Shown here in pieces: positions 1 to 5,644 of a stretch of 16,121 nucleotides of DNA. Within the stretch, counting starts at the first letter, position 1. Every line of letters begins with the position of its first letter. The translations under genes and the position numbers were made by a program. Origin of the DNA: Streptosporangiaceae bacterium (lineage in GTDB: Bacteria > Actinomycetota > Actinomycetes > Streptosporangiales > Streptosporangiaceae); contig JASIGD010000027.1 of NCBI GenBank assembly GCA_030045295.1, positions 1 through 16,121 of the forward strand. Direction: 5' to 3'. The notes under the pieces are model-generated. The model was not told the DNA's origin. It made no database searches and saw only the letters and a program-made list of their open reading frames with translations.

Positions 1-170
1 TGCACGCGCAAGCCACCGATCCCGAGGCGCTCGGTGAACACGGCCCCGAGTTGCCCGATCTCGCTCGCCGCCAGTCCTTCACCCTCCAGGCCCCAGCCCC
101 AGAACTTGCGCCTCGCGGCTGGCTGCGGCAGCGCCGCCGACGTCTCGTTGCCTGTTCCGTTATCGCTCAC
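1..170 (-). CDS. FAD-linked oxidase (alkyldihydroxyacetonephosphate synthase-like), N-terminal part, cut by window edge
   Basis: Only the first 56 codons are present; the gene continues beyond position 1. Translation on the minus strand from a GTG at 170 gives a polar lead-in followed by RRKFWGWGLEGEGL (about residues 22-35) and then a helix with AASEIGQLGAVFTERLGI. The K-[FW]-W-G-W-G motif just after the N-terminus is typical of the bacterial FAD-binding oxidase family related to alkyl-DHAP synthase and glycolate oxidase GlcD; the FAD domain itself would lie outside the window. The GTG start is supported by GGAAGG seven bases upstream. A TetR gene lies divergently across a 550-bp gap, so that regulator may control this gene (inference). 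The exact substrate cannot be told from this fragment. Confidence 0.8.
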   Translation of the reverse strand, partial: MSDNGTGNETSAALPQPAARRKFWGWGLEGEGLAASEIGQLGAVFTERLGIGGLRV

Positions 171-469
171 TGTCGCGCCTTCCAACACGCCGGCCGACAA
201 GTCACGTGGCCGGCGCAACTCGCGACCCAGGGTCCTCGGAACCCAAGCCCACGCATCAGCTCACGTGAACACGCGCGGCCACGTCCACACGCGGTTGGCG
301 CAGTGCGCTCGCCCGCACCTCCTGGCCAGACCATGCCAGAAGCATCCCTCCGGCGGTCGGCGACACGCCAGGGGGCAGCCGTCGCAGATATGGGTGGCGA
401 TCGCCGGCGGCGAAGATGAAGTATGACGCTCTCAAGGAAGGCTGCGCGGCAGGCGATCAGCGCCGGCAC

Positions 470-501
470 GCGCTCTGCGGCCCCCGTGCCGCGCAGAGCG
501 C
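470..501. repeat. Inverted repeat, 9-bp perfect arms
   Basis: GCGCTCTGC at 470-478 pairs with GCAGAGCGC at 493-501 around a 14-base loop whose ends (GGC/GCC) can extend the pairing. There is no T-tract. It could be an RNA hairpin in the leader of the minus-strand oxidase gene or a terminator from a lost gene. Confidence 0.45.
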
Positions 502-564
502 GCACCGGCGAGGTCCCGGATGACCGAGTCGAAGTCATGCCGGCCGCACAGGCTCGCGGGCAGC

Positions 565-588
565 GGGACCAGCGGGAAGCCCGGTCCC
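565..588. repeat. Inverted repeat with bulge
   Basis: GGGACC (565-570) pairs with GGTCCC (583-588), and GGG (574-576) with CCC (580-582). Together they form a nine-pair stem with a three-base bulge and a three-base loop. Function unknown. Confidence 0.35.
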
Positions 589-662
589 TGCTCGCTGCAG
601 GAAATCCCGCCACAGCGGGTCTGCGCTCGCGGCATCGCTCTCCTCCGCCAGCCGTGACCTAA

Positions 663-691
663 TTGACCGGCCGGTCGGTCAACGATATCGT
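663..691 (+). promoter_or_regulatory. TetR-type operator overlapping a probable promoter
   Basis: TTGACCG (663-669) and CGGTCAA (676-682) form a perfect 7-bp inverted repeat around GCCGGT, the size and style of a TetR-family operator. TTGACC also reads as a -35 element, and TATCGT at 686-691 is a possible -10 with a 17-base spacer. The TetR gene starts 30 bases downstream, so autorepression and control of the divergent oxidase gene are likely (inference). The half-site resembles the one on the start codon of the second TetR gene (8998-9011). Confidence 0.6.
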
Positions 692-720
692 CGGGATGCC
701 GGCCGGCGCAAGGAGGCCAG

Positions 721-1422
721 ATGCAGGATCCCGCTCAGGAAGGCCCGCCGGCAGGCAAGCCCGCCCGTCACCAGACGACCTCGGCGCGATCGACGCCTGC
801 TGGACAAGGTGGGTCCGCGGGCGCGCCCGTACCCGCGGAAGGGATGACCAGACGTCAGGCGTCGGCGATTCGGACGCGCGAGATCCTCATCGAGACCGGC
901 CTGCGCCTCGCCGAGAGGACCAGCCTGGCCGGGCTCAGCATCAACTTGCTGGTTGAGGAAGCCGGAGTCGCCAAAGGCACGTTCTTCCACCACTTCGGGG
1001 ACCGGCCGGCCTATCTCCTGGCCCTGCACCGCGAATTCCATTCCCGGATCTTCGCCGAGATCTTCCAGGTCATCGACGGTATGGAGCCGGGAGCCGGGCG
1101 CGTGCTCGCCGCATCCCGCACCTACCTCGACGCCTGCCTCCGCGACCGCGGGGTCCGAGCCTTGCTCTTGGAAGCACGGGCGGAACGAAAGATCGCCGAT
1201 GAGATCCGGTCGCGGAACAAGGCCACCGCGGAATACTTCAAGACCGACTTCCAGGCCATGAACCTGCCGCACCCGTATGAGAGCGCGCTGTTGTGGATCG
1301 GGCTTGTCGTCGAAGCGGCCCTGACCGAACTCGATGCCGGCGGGCGCCAGCCCGCGCTACGCGCCGCGATCACCGGGTTCCTCGCCCTGGCGACTCCCGG
1401 CGGCACGCAATCTCACGCCTAG
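721..1422 (+). CDS. TetR family transcriptional regulator
   Basis: A 233-residue protein. After a Pro/Gly/Arg-rich tail of about 45 residues comes a TetR N-terminal domain: RTREILIETGLRLAERTSLAG, then the helix-turn-helix around residues 72-100 with the hallmark GVAKGTFFHHFGDRPAYL. The rest is an all-helical ligand-binding and dimer domain with no recognisable ligand class. The ATG at 721 is chosen for the strong AAGGAGG site four bases upstream. A second ATG at 844, which would remove the tail and start at MTRRQ, has only a badly spaced GGAAGG. The gene lies just after a perfect TetR-style palindrome (663-682) and faces the FAD-linked oxidase gene, so it probably represses itself and perhaps that oxidase. 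Confidence 0.88.
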   Translation: MQDPAQEGPPAGKPARHQTTSARSTPAGQGGSAGAPVPAEGMTRRQASAIRTREILIETGLRLAERTSLAGLSINLLVEEAGVAKGTFFHHFGDRPAYLLALHREFHSRIFAEIFQVIDGMEPGAGRVLAASRTYLDACLRDRGVRALLLEARAERKIADEIRSRNKATAEYFKTDFQAMNLPHPYESALLWIGLVVEAALTELDAGGRQPALRAAITGFLALATPGGTQSHA

Positions 1423-1628
1423 CCGGACGGGTCCTTCGCTGCTGGCGATGATTTCGACGGCAGGCGAAAGCCGAGAAGCATAGCGCCAGGAACCAGGCCG
1501 CCGAACTGCCTCGGCCGGATGTCACACAGACCACCCGGCCACCGCGCCAGCCCGACAGAACGTACCGTTCTATCCGTTAATGTCATGAAGAACGCCGGTA
1601 ATCGCCCAATCGGCGTGGCTCAAATGAA

Positions 1629-2219
1629 ATGGCCGTATCATCCATTACAGTCCGAATTGTGCAGCAACTCATCTGCGGTCACGCCGGCCGAAACGGCAAT
1701 CCGTGGGCCGCCGAAGGAGCTGTCGACGGCAGCGATACACGACCTTCTGATGAATTCGGCGTAAGGGTTCCAGCGAAAGCCGGGGAGCTCCTCCTGTCCG
1801 TCCTGCTTGACGTCGAGGATGCTGAGCAGCTAGGTGACCGGAGGCTCTCCATCGGCTCGCACGGTTACGCTCAAATCGTCGATGCCGGGATGGTAATCCT
1901 CGTGCACCGCTGGGTCATGGGCGCCGAACGCAGGGACGGCAAGATAGTCGATCACGTCAACGGCCGCCCGCTTGACTGCCGGAAAGCCAACCTGCGGTTC
2001 GTCACCGCGGCGGAGTCCAGTGCCAACGTCAAGGTCCGCGCGGCCAGCGGCTTCCGCGGCGTGTACCCGATGAGGGACAAGTGGCAGGCCCGGGTCAAGA
2101 AGTCCGGCCGCTTCCATCACCTCGGCACGTACGACACTCCCGAAGAGGCAGCCTTGATCGCGCACCAGTGGCGTCTGGAGAACCTGCGCGGCTACACGGG
2201 CAGGGACATCGCCGCTTAG
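1629..2219 (+). CDS. HNH endonuclease with AP2 DNA-binding domain (orphan homing-type nuclease)
   Basis: A 196-residue frame. Residues about 55-92 match the lead-in of HNH homing nucleases (VLLDVEDAEQL, then GYAQ). The HNH core is LVHRWVMG (H93), then DHVNGRPLDCRKANLR (D108, H109, N111, N121), close to the family pattern DHINGNPLDNRRSNLR but with Cys in place of the usual Asn. Residues 140-188 form an AP2 DNA-binding domain: SGFRGVYP, KWQARV, HHLGTYDTPEEAA. This pairing is known in free-standing and intron-borne homing endonucleases. The start is uncertain. No good ribosome site is seen, residues 1-50 look unlike the family, and the DNA around 1561-1680 is only about 50% G+C, against about 70% for the neighbours. 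The gene has no functional link to the TetR or arsenic genes beside it and is probably a mobile passenger. Confidence 0.8.
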   Translation: MAVSSITVRIVQQLICGHAGRNGNPWAAEGAVDGSDTRPSDEFGVRVPAKAGELLLSVLLDVEDAEQLGDRRLSIGSHGYAQIVDAGMVILVHRWVMGAERRDGKIVDHVNGRPLDCRKANLRFVTAAESSANVKVRAASGFRGVYPMRDKWQARVKKSGRFHHLGTYDTPEEAALIAHQWRLENLRGYTGRDIAA

Positions 2220-2371
2220 CGCTGCTCGCAGACCGCAGGCGTGCGGCGCGGAGCCGGAGATGGCGGAGGGCTGGCTCTCGGCGGTCGCGGCCCGCCGTCT
2301 GCCGCGGCGCAGCACAGCGTGCCTGATCGCCGGAAACGGTCCCGCCCGCCATCCCGTCACGGGCTGATCAC

Positions 2372-2764
2372 CTAGTCAACGATGAGAAGGTCCAGGCGCA
2401 GATTCTGCCCCCACCCGGAATTGAGGTCGAGCCGCCGGACCAGAACCTGAATCTGGGTCTTGGAGGTGGTGATGACCTGGACCGCGTATTCGTCTGACCA
2501 GCCCATGTTCTGGTTCACGGCCTGGCGCGGCTGGACCAGCACCACAGCCGGCGTGTTCGTCGTGAGGCTCAAGCCCTGGACGACCACGAGCATCTGCTGA
2601 CTTGCGCTGGGCGGAACGGTGACGGAGGTCGCCGTCACGTTGCCCAGTCCCGGCACCACGGCATGCGCCTCTGCCTGGCCGGCCGGCTGGCTGAGCGAGA
2701 GGCTCCGCACCTCCTGCACGTCCACCGTCGCACTGGCCTGAGCCGCTGGTCCTGTGCTGGTCAT
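2372..2764 (-). CDS. Small beta-rich protein, possibly H-type-lectin-like
   Basis: A 130-residue protein from an ATG at 2764 with GGGAGG four bases upstream. It has no signal peptide or membrane segment. The second half alternates hydrophobic and polar residues as beta strands do: MLVVVQGLSL, AVVLVQP, YAVQVITTSKTQIQVLVRRLD, then SGWGQNLRLDLLIVD. The strand pattern and the closing GWGQ-L motif recall H-type lectin-like sandwiches found in phage and bacterial proteins, but the match is from memory and weak. The same frame is open upstream through the arsC remnant to 2989, so a longer fused product is formally possible; the good ribosome site favours separate initiation at 2764. It lies last in the arsM strand order and may be cotranscribed with it. 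Confidence 0.55.
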   Translation of the reverse strand: MTSTGPAAQASATVDVQEVRSLSLSQPAGQAEAHAVVPGLGNVTATSVTVPPSASQQMLVVVQGLSLTTNTPAVVLVQPRQAVNQNMGWSDEYAVQVITTSKTQIQVLVRRLDLNSGWGQNLRLDLLIVD

Positions 2765-2902
2765 CGTTCCTCCCCATATCGACCGATCCCGGGGCGCCAG
2801 GCCGCTTCCCGGCGCTAGCTGTCCCGCAGCCGGTAACGTTCCCCGAATCGGTAATGCGCACCCAGGACACCGTCCGCCGCCGCGACGGCCTGACCGCATA
2901 AA

Positions 2903-2956
2903 AGACCGTCCCGCGTTGTGGGTGCAGACGAACAGGACTTCGGGGATGCCTGTCAT
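2903..2956 (-). pseudogene. arsC: arsC (thioredoxin-type arsenate reductase) 5' remnant
   Basis: From an ATG at 2956 with AGAGGTG upstream, 18 codons read MTGIPEVLFVCTHNAGRS. This is the start of a low-molecular-weight-phosphatase-fold arsenate reductase, including the catalytic P-loop CX5R (Cys, THNAG, Arg). After that Ser the expected QMAAALL and everything beyond is missing in all three frames; the frame runs on through unrelated Gly/Arg-rich codons. The frame also opens at an ATG at 2989 whose ATGA overlaps the arsM stop, as expected of a coupled arsM-arsC pair. I infer an intact arsC lost its 3' part by deletion, bringing the downstream small gene close to the operon. Confidence 0.75.
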
Positions 2957-2985
2957 GGCGGTTTCACCTCTGCCGACAGCAGCAA

Positions 2986-3855
2986 TCATGCTGCCGACGG
3001 CTTGACGGCGCGGATGATGGCCGCGTGCATGTGCGGGGCTGGCTCGGTGGCGAACGTGACCGACGCGTCCGCGAACCCGGCCGCGGCCAGGCCGTCGAGG
3101 TACTCGGCCCGGGTCAGGGCACCGGCGATGCAGCCGACATAGGAGCCGGCAGCCGCCCGGTCGGCAGCTGACATGTGGTCCTCGGCCACCACGTCGGATA
3201 TGCCGATCCGGCCGCCGGGGACCAGCACGCGGAATATCTCCGCCAGCACGGCGGGCTTGTCGGCGGACAGGTTGATCACGCAGTTGGAGATCACCACGTC
3301 GACCGACGCGTCGGGCATGGGCAGGTCCTCGATCTGGCCCTTGCGGAACTCCACGTTGGCGGCCCCGGCCTTGATGGCGTTCTGCCGGGCCAGGGCGAGC
3401 ATGTCATCGGTCATGTCCACCCCGTAGACGAAGCCGGACGAGCCGACCCGCCGCGCTGACAGCAGCACGTCGATGCCGCCGCCCGAGCCCAGATCCAGGA
3501 CCCGCTCGCCCTCGCGCAGGTCAGCGACCGCCAGCGGGTTCCCGCAGCCCAGGCTGGCCAGCACGGCTTCCTCCGGGAGCCCGTCCGTCTCGGTCTCGCC
3601 GTACAGCGAGGCGCCGAAGCAGCCCGCGGTACCCAGGGCCGCCGACCCGGCGGCGTACTCCCCGCCGCAGCACGATGAGGTGTCACAGCACCCGGACACG
3701 GCGTTCGCCTCGACCGCAGCGTCCTGCCCGGGCTCGCCGCAGGATGAGCCGCGGCCCGCATCACCCTGCCGGTCCAGCACGGTCCGGGCCGCCTCGGCGT
3801 ACCGGGAGCGGATCTGCTCGACCAGCTCGGCGGTCGTCTCCTCGCTCACGACCAT
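2986..3855 (-). CDS. arsM: Arsenite S-adenosylmethionine methyltransferase ArsM
   Basis: A 289-residue protein. It methylates trivalent arsenic using SAM, giving methylated and finally volatile arsines, in the cytosol. The SAM-binding loop is VLDLGSGGGIDVLLSA (about 119-134), with acidic loop GVDMTDDML (145-153). The three conserved arsenic-binding cysteines are visible in SLGCGNP (C104), SNCVINLS (C192) and YVGCIAGAL (C242). There is also a cysteine-rich stretch GCCDTSSCC at 55-63 and C79. Length fits the family. The start is placed at ATG 3855; GTG codons at 3858 and 3849 are close alternatives, and none has a clear ribosome site. It is divergent from arsR across two operator-like repeats and overlaps the arsC remnant by four bases, so it was the first gene of an arsM-arsC operon. 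Confidence 0.93.
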   Translation of the reverse strand: MVVSEETTAELVEQIRSRYAEAARTVLDRQGDAGRGSSCGEPGQDAAVEANAVSGCCDTSSCCGGEYAAGSAALGTAGCFGASLYGETETDGLPEEAVLASLGCGNPLAVADLREGERVLDLGSGGGIDVLLSARRVGSSGFVYGVDMTDDMLALARQNAIKAGAANVEFRKGQIEDLPMPDASVDVVISNCVINLSADKPAVLAEIFRVLVPGGRIGISDVVAEDHMSAADRAAAGSYVGCIAGALTRAEYLDGLAAAGFADASVTFATEPAPHMHAAIIRAVKPSAA

Positions 3856-3866
3856 CACCCCATGGC

Positions 3867-3887
3867 ATAGACGTCTGTCGATGCCTA
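3867..3887. promoter_or_regulatory. Putative ArsR operator, copy 1
   Basis: ATAGACGTCTGTCGATGCCTA repeats, with four changes in 21 bases, the sequence at 3901-3921. Its core, ATAGAC then TGTCGAT, is a partial inverted repeat. It sits just before the arsM start, where bound ArsR would block transcription of arsM. Confidence 0.6.
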
Positions 3888-3900
3888 CCCTGCCTGAGAG

Positions 3901-3921
3901 ATAGACAGATGTCAATGCCTA
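3901..3921. promoter_or_regulatory. Putative ArsR operator, copy 2
   Basis: ATAGACA (3901-3907) and TGTCAAT (3910-3916) form an inverted repeat with one mismatch around GA, followed by GCCTA as in copy 1. The copies start 34 bases apart. This copy overlaps the likely -35 of arsR, and on the minus strand it contains TTGACA (3915-3910), a perfect -35 consensus pointing to arsM. ArsR/SmtB repressors bind such 12-2-12-like palindromes near promoters. Confidence 0.65.
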
Positions 3922-3930
3922 GCCCATACT
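3902..3930 (+). promoter_or_regulatory. arsR promoter, probably giving a leaderless mRNA
   Basis: TAGACA (3902-3907), 17 bases, CATACT (3925-3930), then six bases to the GTG at 3937. No ribosome site precedes that GTG. The expected transcription start falls on or next to the start codon. Confidence 0.5.
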
Positions 3931-3936
3931 GGTCCA

Positions 3937-4302
3937 GTGAGCACGCCACCCGTCCTTAACATCCAGGCCAGCCCGGCGCTAGCACGGGCCCGCTGCACGC
4001 CCTTGCTGCGCGAGCCGATCAGCGCCAGCCAGGCCGCCGACCTGGCCCGGCTCCTCAAAGCGTTGGCTGAGCCGACCCGCCTGCGCCTGGTCTCCGCGGT
4101 CGCCGCGCGCGAGGAAGGGGAGGCTTGCGTGTGCGACCTGACCGAGCCCCTGGGCCTGACCCAGCCCACCATCTCCCACCACCTCAAGATCCTGGTAGAC
4201 GCCGGGATCTTCACCCGGGACAAGCGCGGTGTCTGGGCCTACTACGCGCTCGTCCCCGAAGCCATGGACGCACTCTCGGCGATCTTGAGCAGCACACGGT
4301 AA
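3937..4302 (+). CDS. arsR: ArsR/SmtB family arsenic-responsive repressor
   Basis: A 121-residue winged helix-turn-helix repressor. It shows LLKALAEPTRLRLVSAV (about 39-55), the metalloid site EACVCDLTEPLG (C64 and C66 on the alpha-3 helix), recognition helix LTQPTISHHLKILVDAG (74-90) and the wing FTRDKRGVWAYYAL (92-105). C64 and C66 plus C20 in the N-terminal arm (RARCTPLL) could give the three thiolates needed for As(III); which third cysteine is used is inference. The start is the GTG at 3937, placed six bases after CATACT, with no ribosome site, so the message is probably leaderless. Divergent from arsM and expected to repress both genes through the repeats at 3867-3921 until arsenite binds. 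Confidence 0.92.
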   Translation: MSTPPVLNIQASPALARARCTPLLREPISASQAADLARLLKALAEPTRLRLVSAVAAREEGEACVCDLTEPLGLTQPTISHHLKILVDAGIFTRDKRGVWAYYALVPEAMDALSAILSSTR

Positions 4303-4347
4303 ACCGCGCTGTCAGGTCTTTCCCTCCGGGCGCCGGGCAGGGTCGGG

Positions 4348-4361
4348 GCCGGTCGGCCGGC
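4348..4361 (+). terminator. Weak hairpin downstream of arsR
   Basis: GCCGG (4348-4352) and CCGGC (4357-4361) around TCGG, 45 bases after the arsR stop, without a T-tract. A possible terminator, but short stems of this kind arise often in DNA this rich in G+C. Confidence 0.25.
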
Positions 4362-4417
4362 TGGTCGTCATGGCCGGCGACATGGCGGTGACCAGCAACA
4401 TCGTGCAACCGGCGCAC

Positions 4418-4423
4418 TAGCCT
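4418..4423 (+). promoter_or_regulatory. Possible -10 element for leaderless K+ channel mRNA
   Basis: TAGCCT, then exactly six bases to the ATG at 4430. No ribosome site is present. The geometry equals that seen at 8991-9003 and 3925-3937. No good -35 is visible 17 bases upstream (GCAACA). Confidence 0.35.
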
Positions 4424-4429
4424 TTCCCC

Positions 4430-5005
4430 ATGACTGACAGCACAGGCCCGGGGCTTGGCACCCCGGGTCAGACAAGACCGCCATACCGCATCATCGTGCA
4501 GGTCCTGCTGCGGGCGCTGGGGACGATCGTCGTGCTCCTAGTCGTCTACTACCTGCTGCCCCTGGACCACTCCTCGACCTTGGTTGCTGCGACCACGCTG
4601 GTAATCGGGTTGATCCTGCTCATCGCGTTGATCGGCTTCCAGGTTCGCTCGATCATACGGTCAAGCTTTCCCGGCCTGAGGGCCGTCGAGGCCCTCTGCA
4701 CCAGCCTTCCGCTGTTCCTGTTGCTATTCGCCAGCACCTATCTGGTCATGGCCTCGATTTCGGTCGGCAGCTTCAACCAGCCGCTCACGCATACGGACGC
4801 GCTGTACTTCACCGTTACCGTGTTCGCGACGGTCGGGTTCGGTGACATCGTTCCCAAGACCGAGACGGCGAGGCTGATAGTCACCGGGCAGATGGCCGCC
4901 GACCTGGTCATTATCGGGATCGGAGCCAAGATCATCCTCGGCGCGGTGACGCGCGGGCGCCGGAGGCAACCGGAAAGCGCGGGCGCCGGACAGCCGGCTG
5001 AGTAA
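4430..5005 (+). CDS. Potassium channel family membrane protein
   Basis: A 191-residue protein with four predicted membrane segments (about 21-43, 50-70, 92-112 and 148-172). Between the last two is a pore loop, HTDALYFTVTVFATVGFGDIVP, with the K+ selectivity filter TVGFGD at 134-139. The last two segments plus filter match the Ion_trans_2 pore module; the first two are extra N-terminal helices without the charged voltage-sensor pattern. There is no cytosolic RCK/TrkA domain, as the protein ends about 20 residues after the last helix. It would form a tetrameric K+-selective channel. The ATG at 4430 has no ribosome site and may begin a leaderless mRNA. It follows arsR on the same strand with a 127-base gap but has no evident link to arsenic. 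Confidence 0.85.
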   Translation: MTDSTGPGLGTPGQTRPPYRIIVQVLLRALGTIVVLLVVYYLLPLDHSSTLVAATTLVIGLILLIALIGFQVRSIIRSSFPGLRAVEALCTSLPLFLLLFASTYLVMASISVGSFNQPLTHTDALYFTVTVFATVGFGDIVPKTETARLIVTGQMAADLVIIGIGAKIILGAVTRGRRRQPESAGAGQPAE

Positions 5006-5086
5006 TCCGCGCAGCCGATACCCGTGTGTGCCTGTCGTCGTCGCGGCTAAGGGCTGTTGCACGGCGGATCGGACCGAAGTGCTGCT

Positions 5087-5545
5087 CTACGGCACGATCA
5101 TGAGAGGTACCGGCGAGTGGCGGGCCAGGCCAACGGCAACTGAACCGACCACGCGGTGAGAAGCGTGCGACGAACTGCCGACCACGATCGCCACGGTGTT
5201 ATCGGGGTGGGCTTCGCGGACGGCTATGGCTGCCGCGACCAGCTGGTCGGTGATCGTGCCCTGGCGCCGCTCGAACTCCCAGGCAGCGTCGTGACCGCGT
5301 AGTTGCTCGGCGGCCTGGGCACGGAGATCCTGCTCGACCTCGTCGAAGTCTTTTTCGACTTCGGCTATGGCGTCGGGCGACAGCATGGTGAGGCTCGACA
5401 GGTGAGCCACGTACACAACGTCGATGATGCCGACCCGGCCCTGCAGCAGGCGGACAGCGGCGTCAAGCGCGCGACTGGCGGGAGGAGACCCGTCGTACCC
5501 GACGACGAGATGCAGGAAGACCGTGGGTGGCTGGGCAGTGGTCAT
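5087..5545 (-). CDS. Universal stress protein UspA family
   Basis: A 152-residue single Usp domain. The first strand ends in LHLVVGYDGSPPASRALDAA (D18 at the nucleotide site). The C-terminal ATP-binding loop is VVGSSSHASHRVVGSVA (121-137), close to the G-2x-G-9x-G-[ST] pattern but with Ser in place of the second Gly, followed by LARHSPVPLMIVP. Usp proteins are cytosolic stress and dormancy factors. The ATG at 5545 follows TACCCT by eight bases with no ribosome site, so it may also be leaderless. It lies 87 bases downstream of the multi-pass membrane protein gene on the same strand, separated by a hairpin, and converges with the K+ channel gene. Confidence 0.9.
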   Translation of the reverse strand: MTTAQPPTVFLHLVVGYDGSPPASRALDAAVRLLQGRVGIIDVVYVAHLSSLTMLSPDAIAEVEKDFDEVEQDLRAQAAEQLRGHDAAWEFERRQGTITDQLVAAAIAVREAHPDNTVAIVVGSSSHASHRVVGSVAVGLARHSPVPLMIVP

Positions 5546-5622
5546 GCTGGTACAGGGTAGTGCCTGTGTCGTTTCGTGGTGTCACGGGGTAACAGGCGGG
5601 GCGCTTGCACTGAGAAAGGGCT

Positions 5623-5644
5623 GAGCGCGGCGTTAGCCGCGCTC
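5623..5644 (-). terminator. Hairpin with the stop codon of the membrane protein gene in its loop
   Basis: GAGCGCGGC (5623-5631) and GCCGCGCTC (5636-5644) are perfect 9-bp arms around a four-base loop. On the minus strand the last three codons (Glu, Arg, Gly) form one arm and the TAA falls in the loop. The next bases, AGCCCTTTCTC, are only weakly T-rich. A likely terminator or mRNA-end stabiliser separating this gene from the usp gene. Confidence 0.6.

Larger units (their letters stand above)
171..662. other. Long non-coding stretch between divergent genes
   Basis: About 490 bases with no convincing gene. Open frames on both strands here are Arg/Ser/Pro-rich, lack good ribosome sites and resemble no family I know. 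The stretch holds two G+C-rich inverted repeats (470-501 and 565-588) and ends at the TetR-type operator at 663. It may contain a long leader for the minus-strand oxidase gene, or the eroded remains of a lost gene. Confidence 0.5.

Noticed and set aside
167..613. 148-codon minus-strand frame whose stop overlaps the oxidase GTG
   Set aside because: Arg/Ser/Ala-rich, no domain, no ribosome site; the overlap looks accidental.
1519..1764. 81-codon plus-strand frame before the HNH gene
   Set aside because: No ribosome site and no recognisable features; overlaps the uncertain 5' part of the HNH gene in another frame.
4370..4420. Short frame MAGDMAVTSNIVQPAH before the K+ channel
   Set aside because: No ribosome site, and its end coincides with the -10-like TAGCCT; most likely chance.
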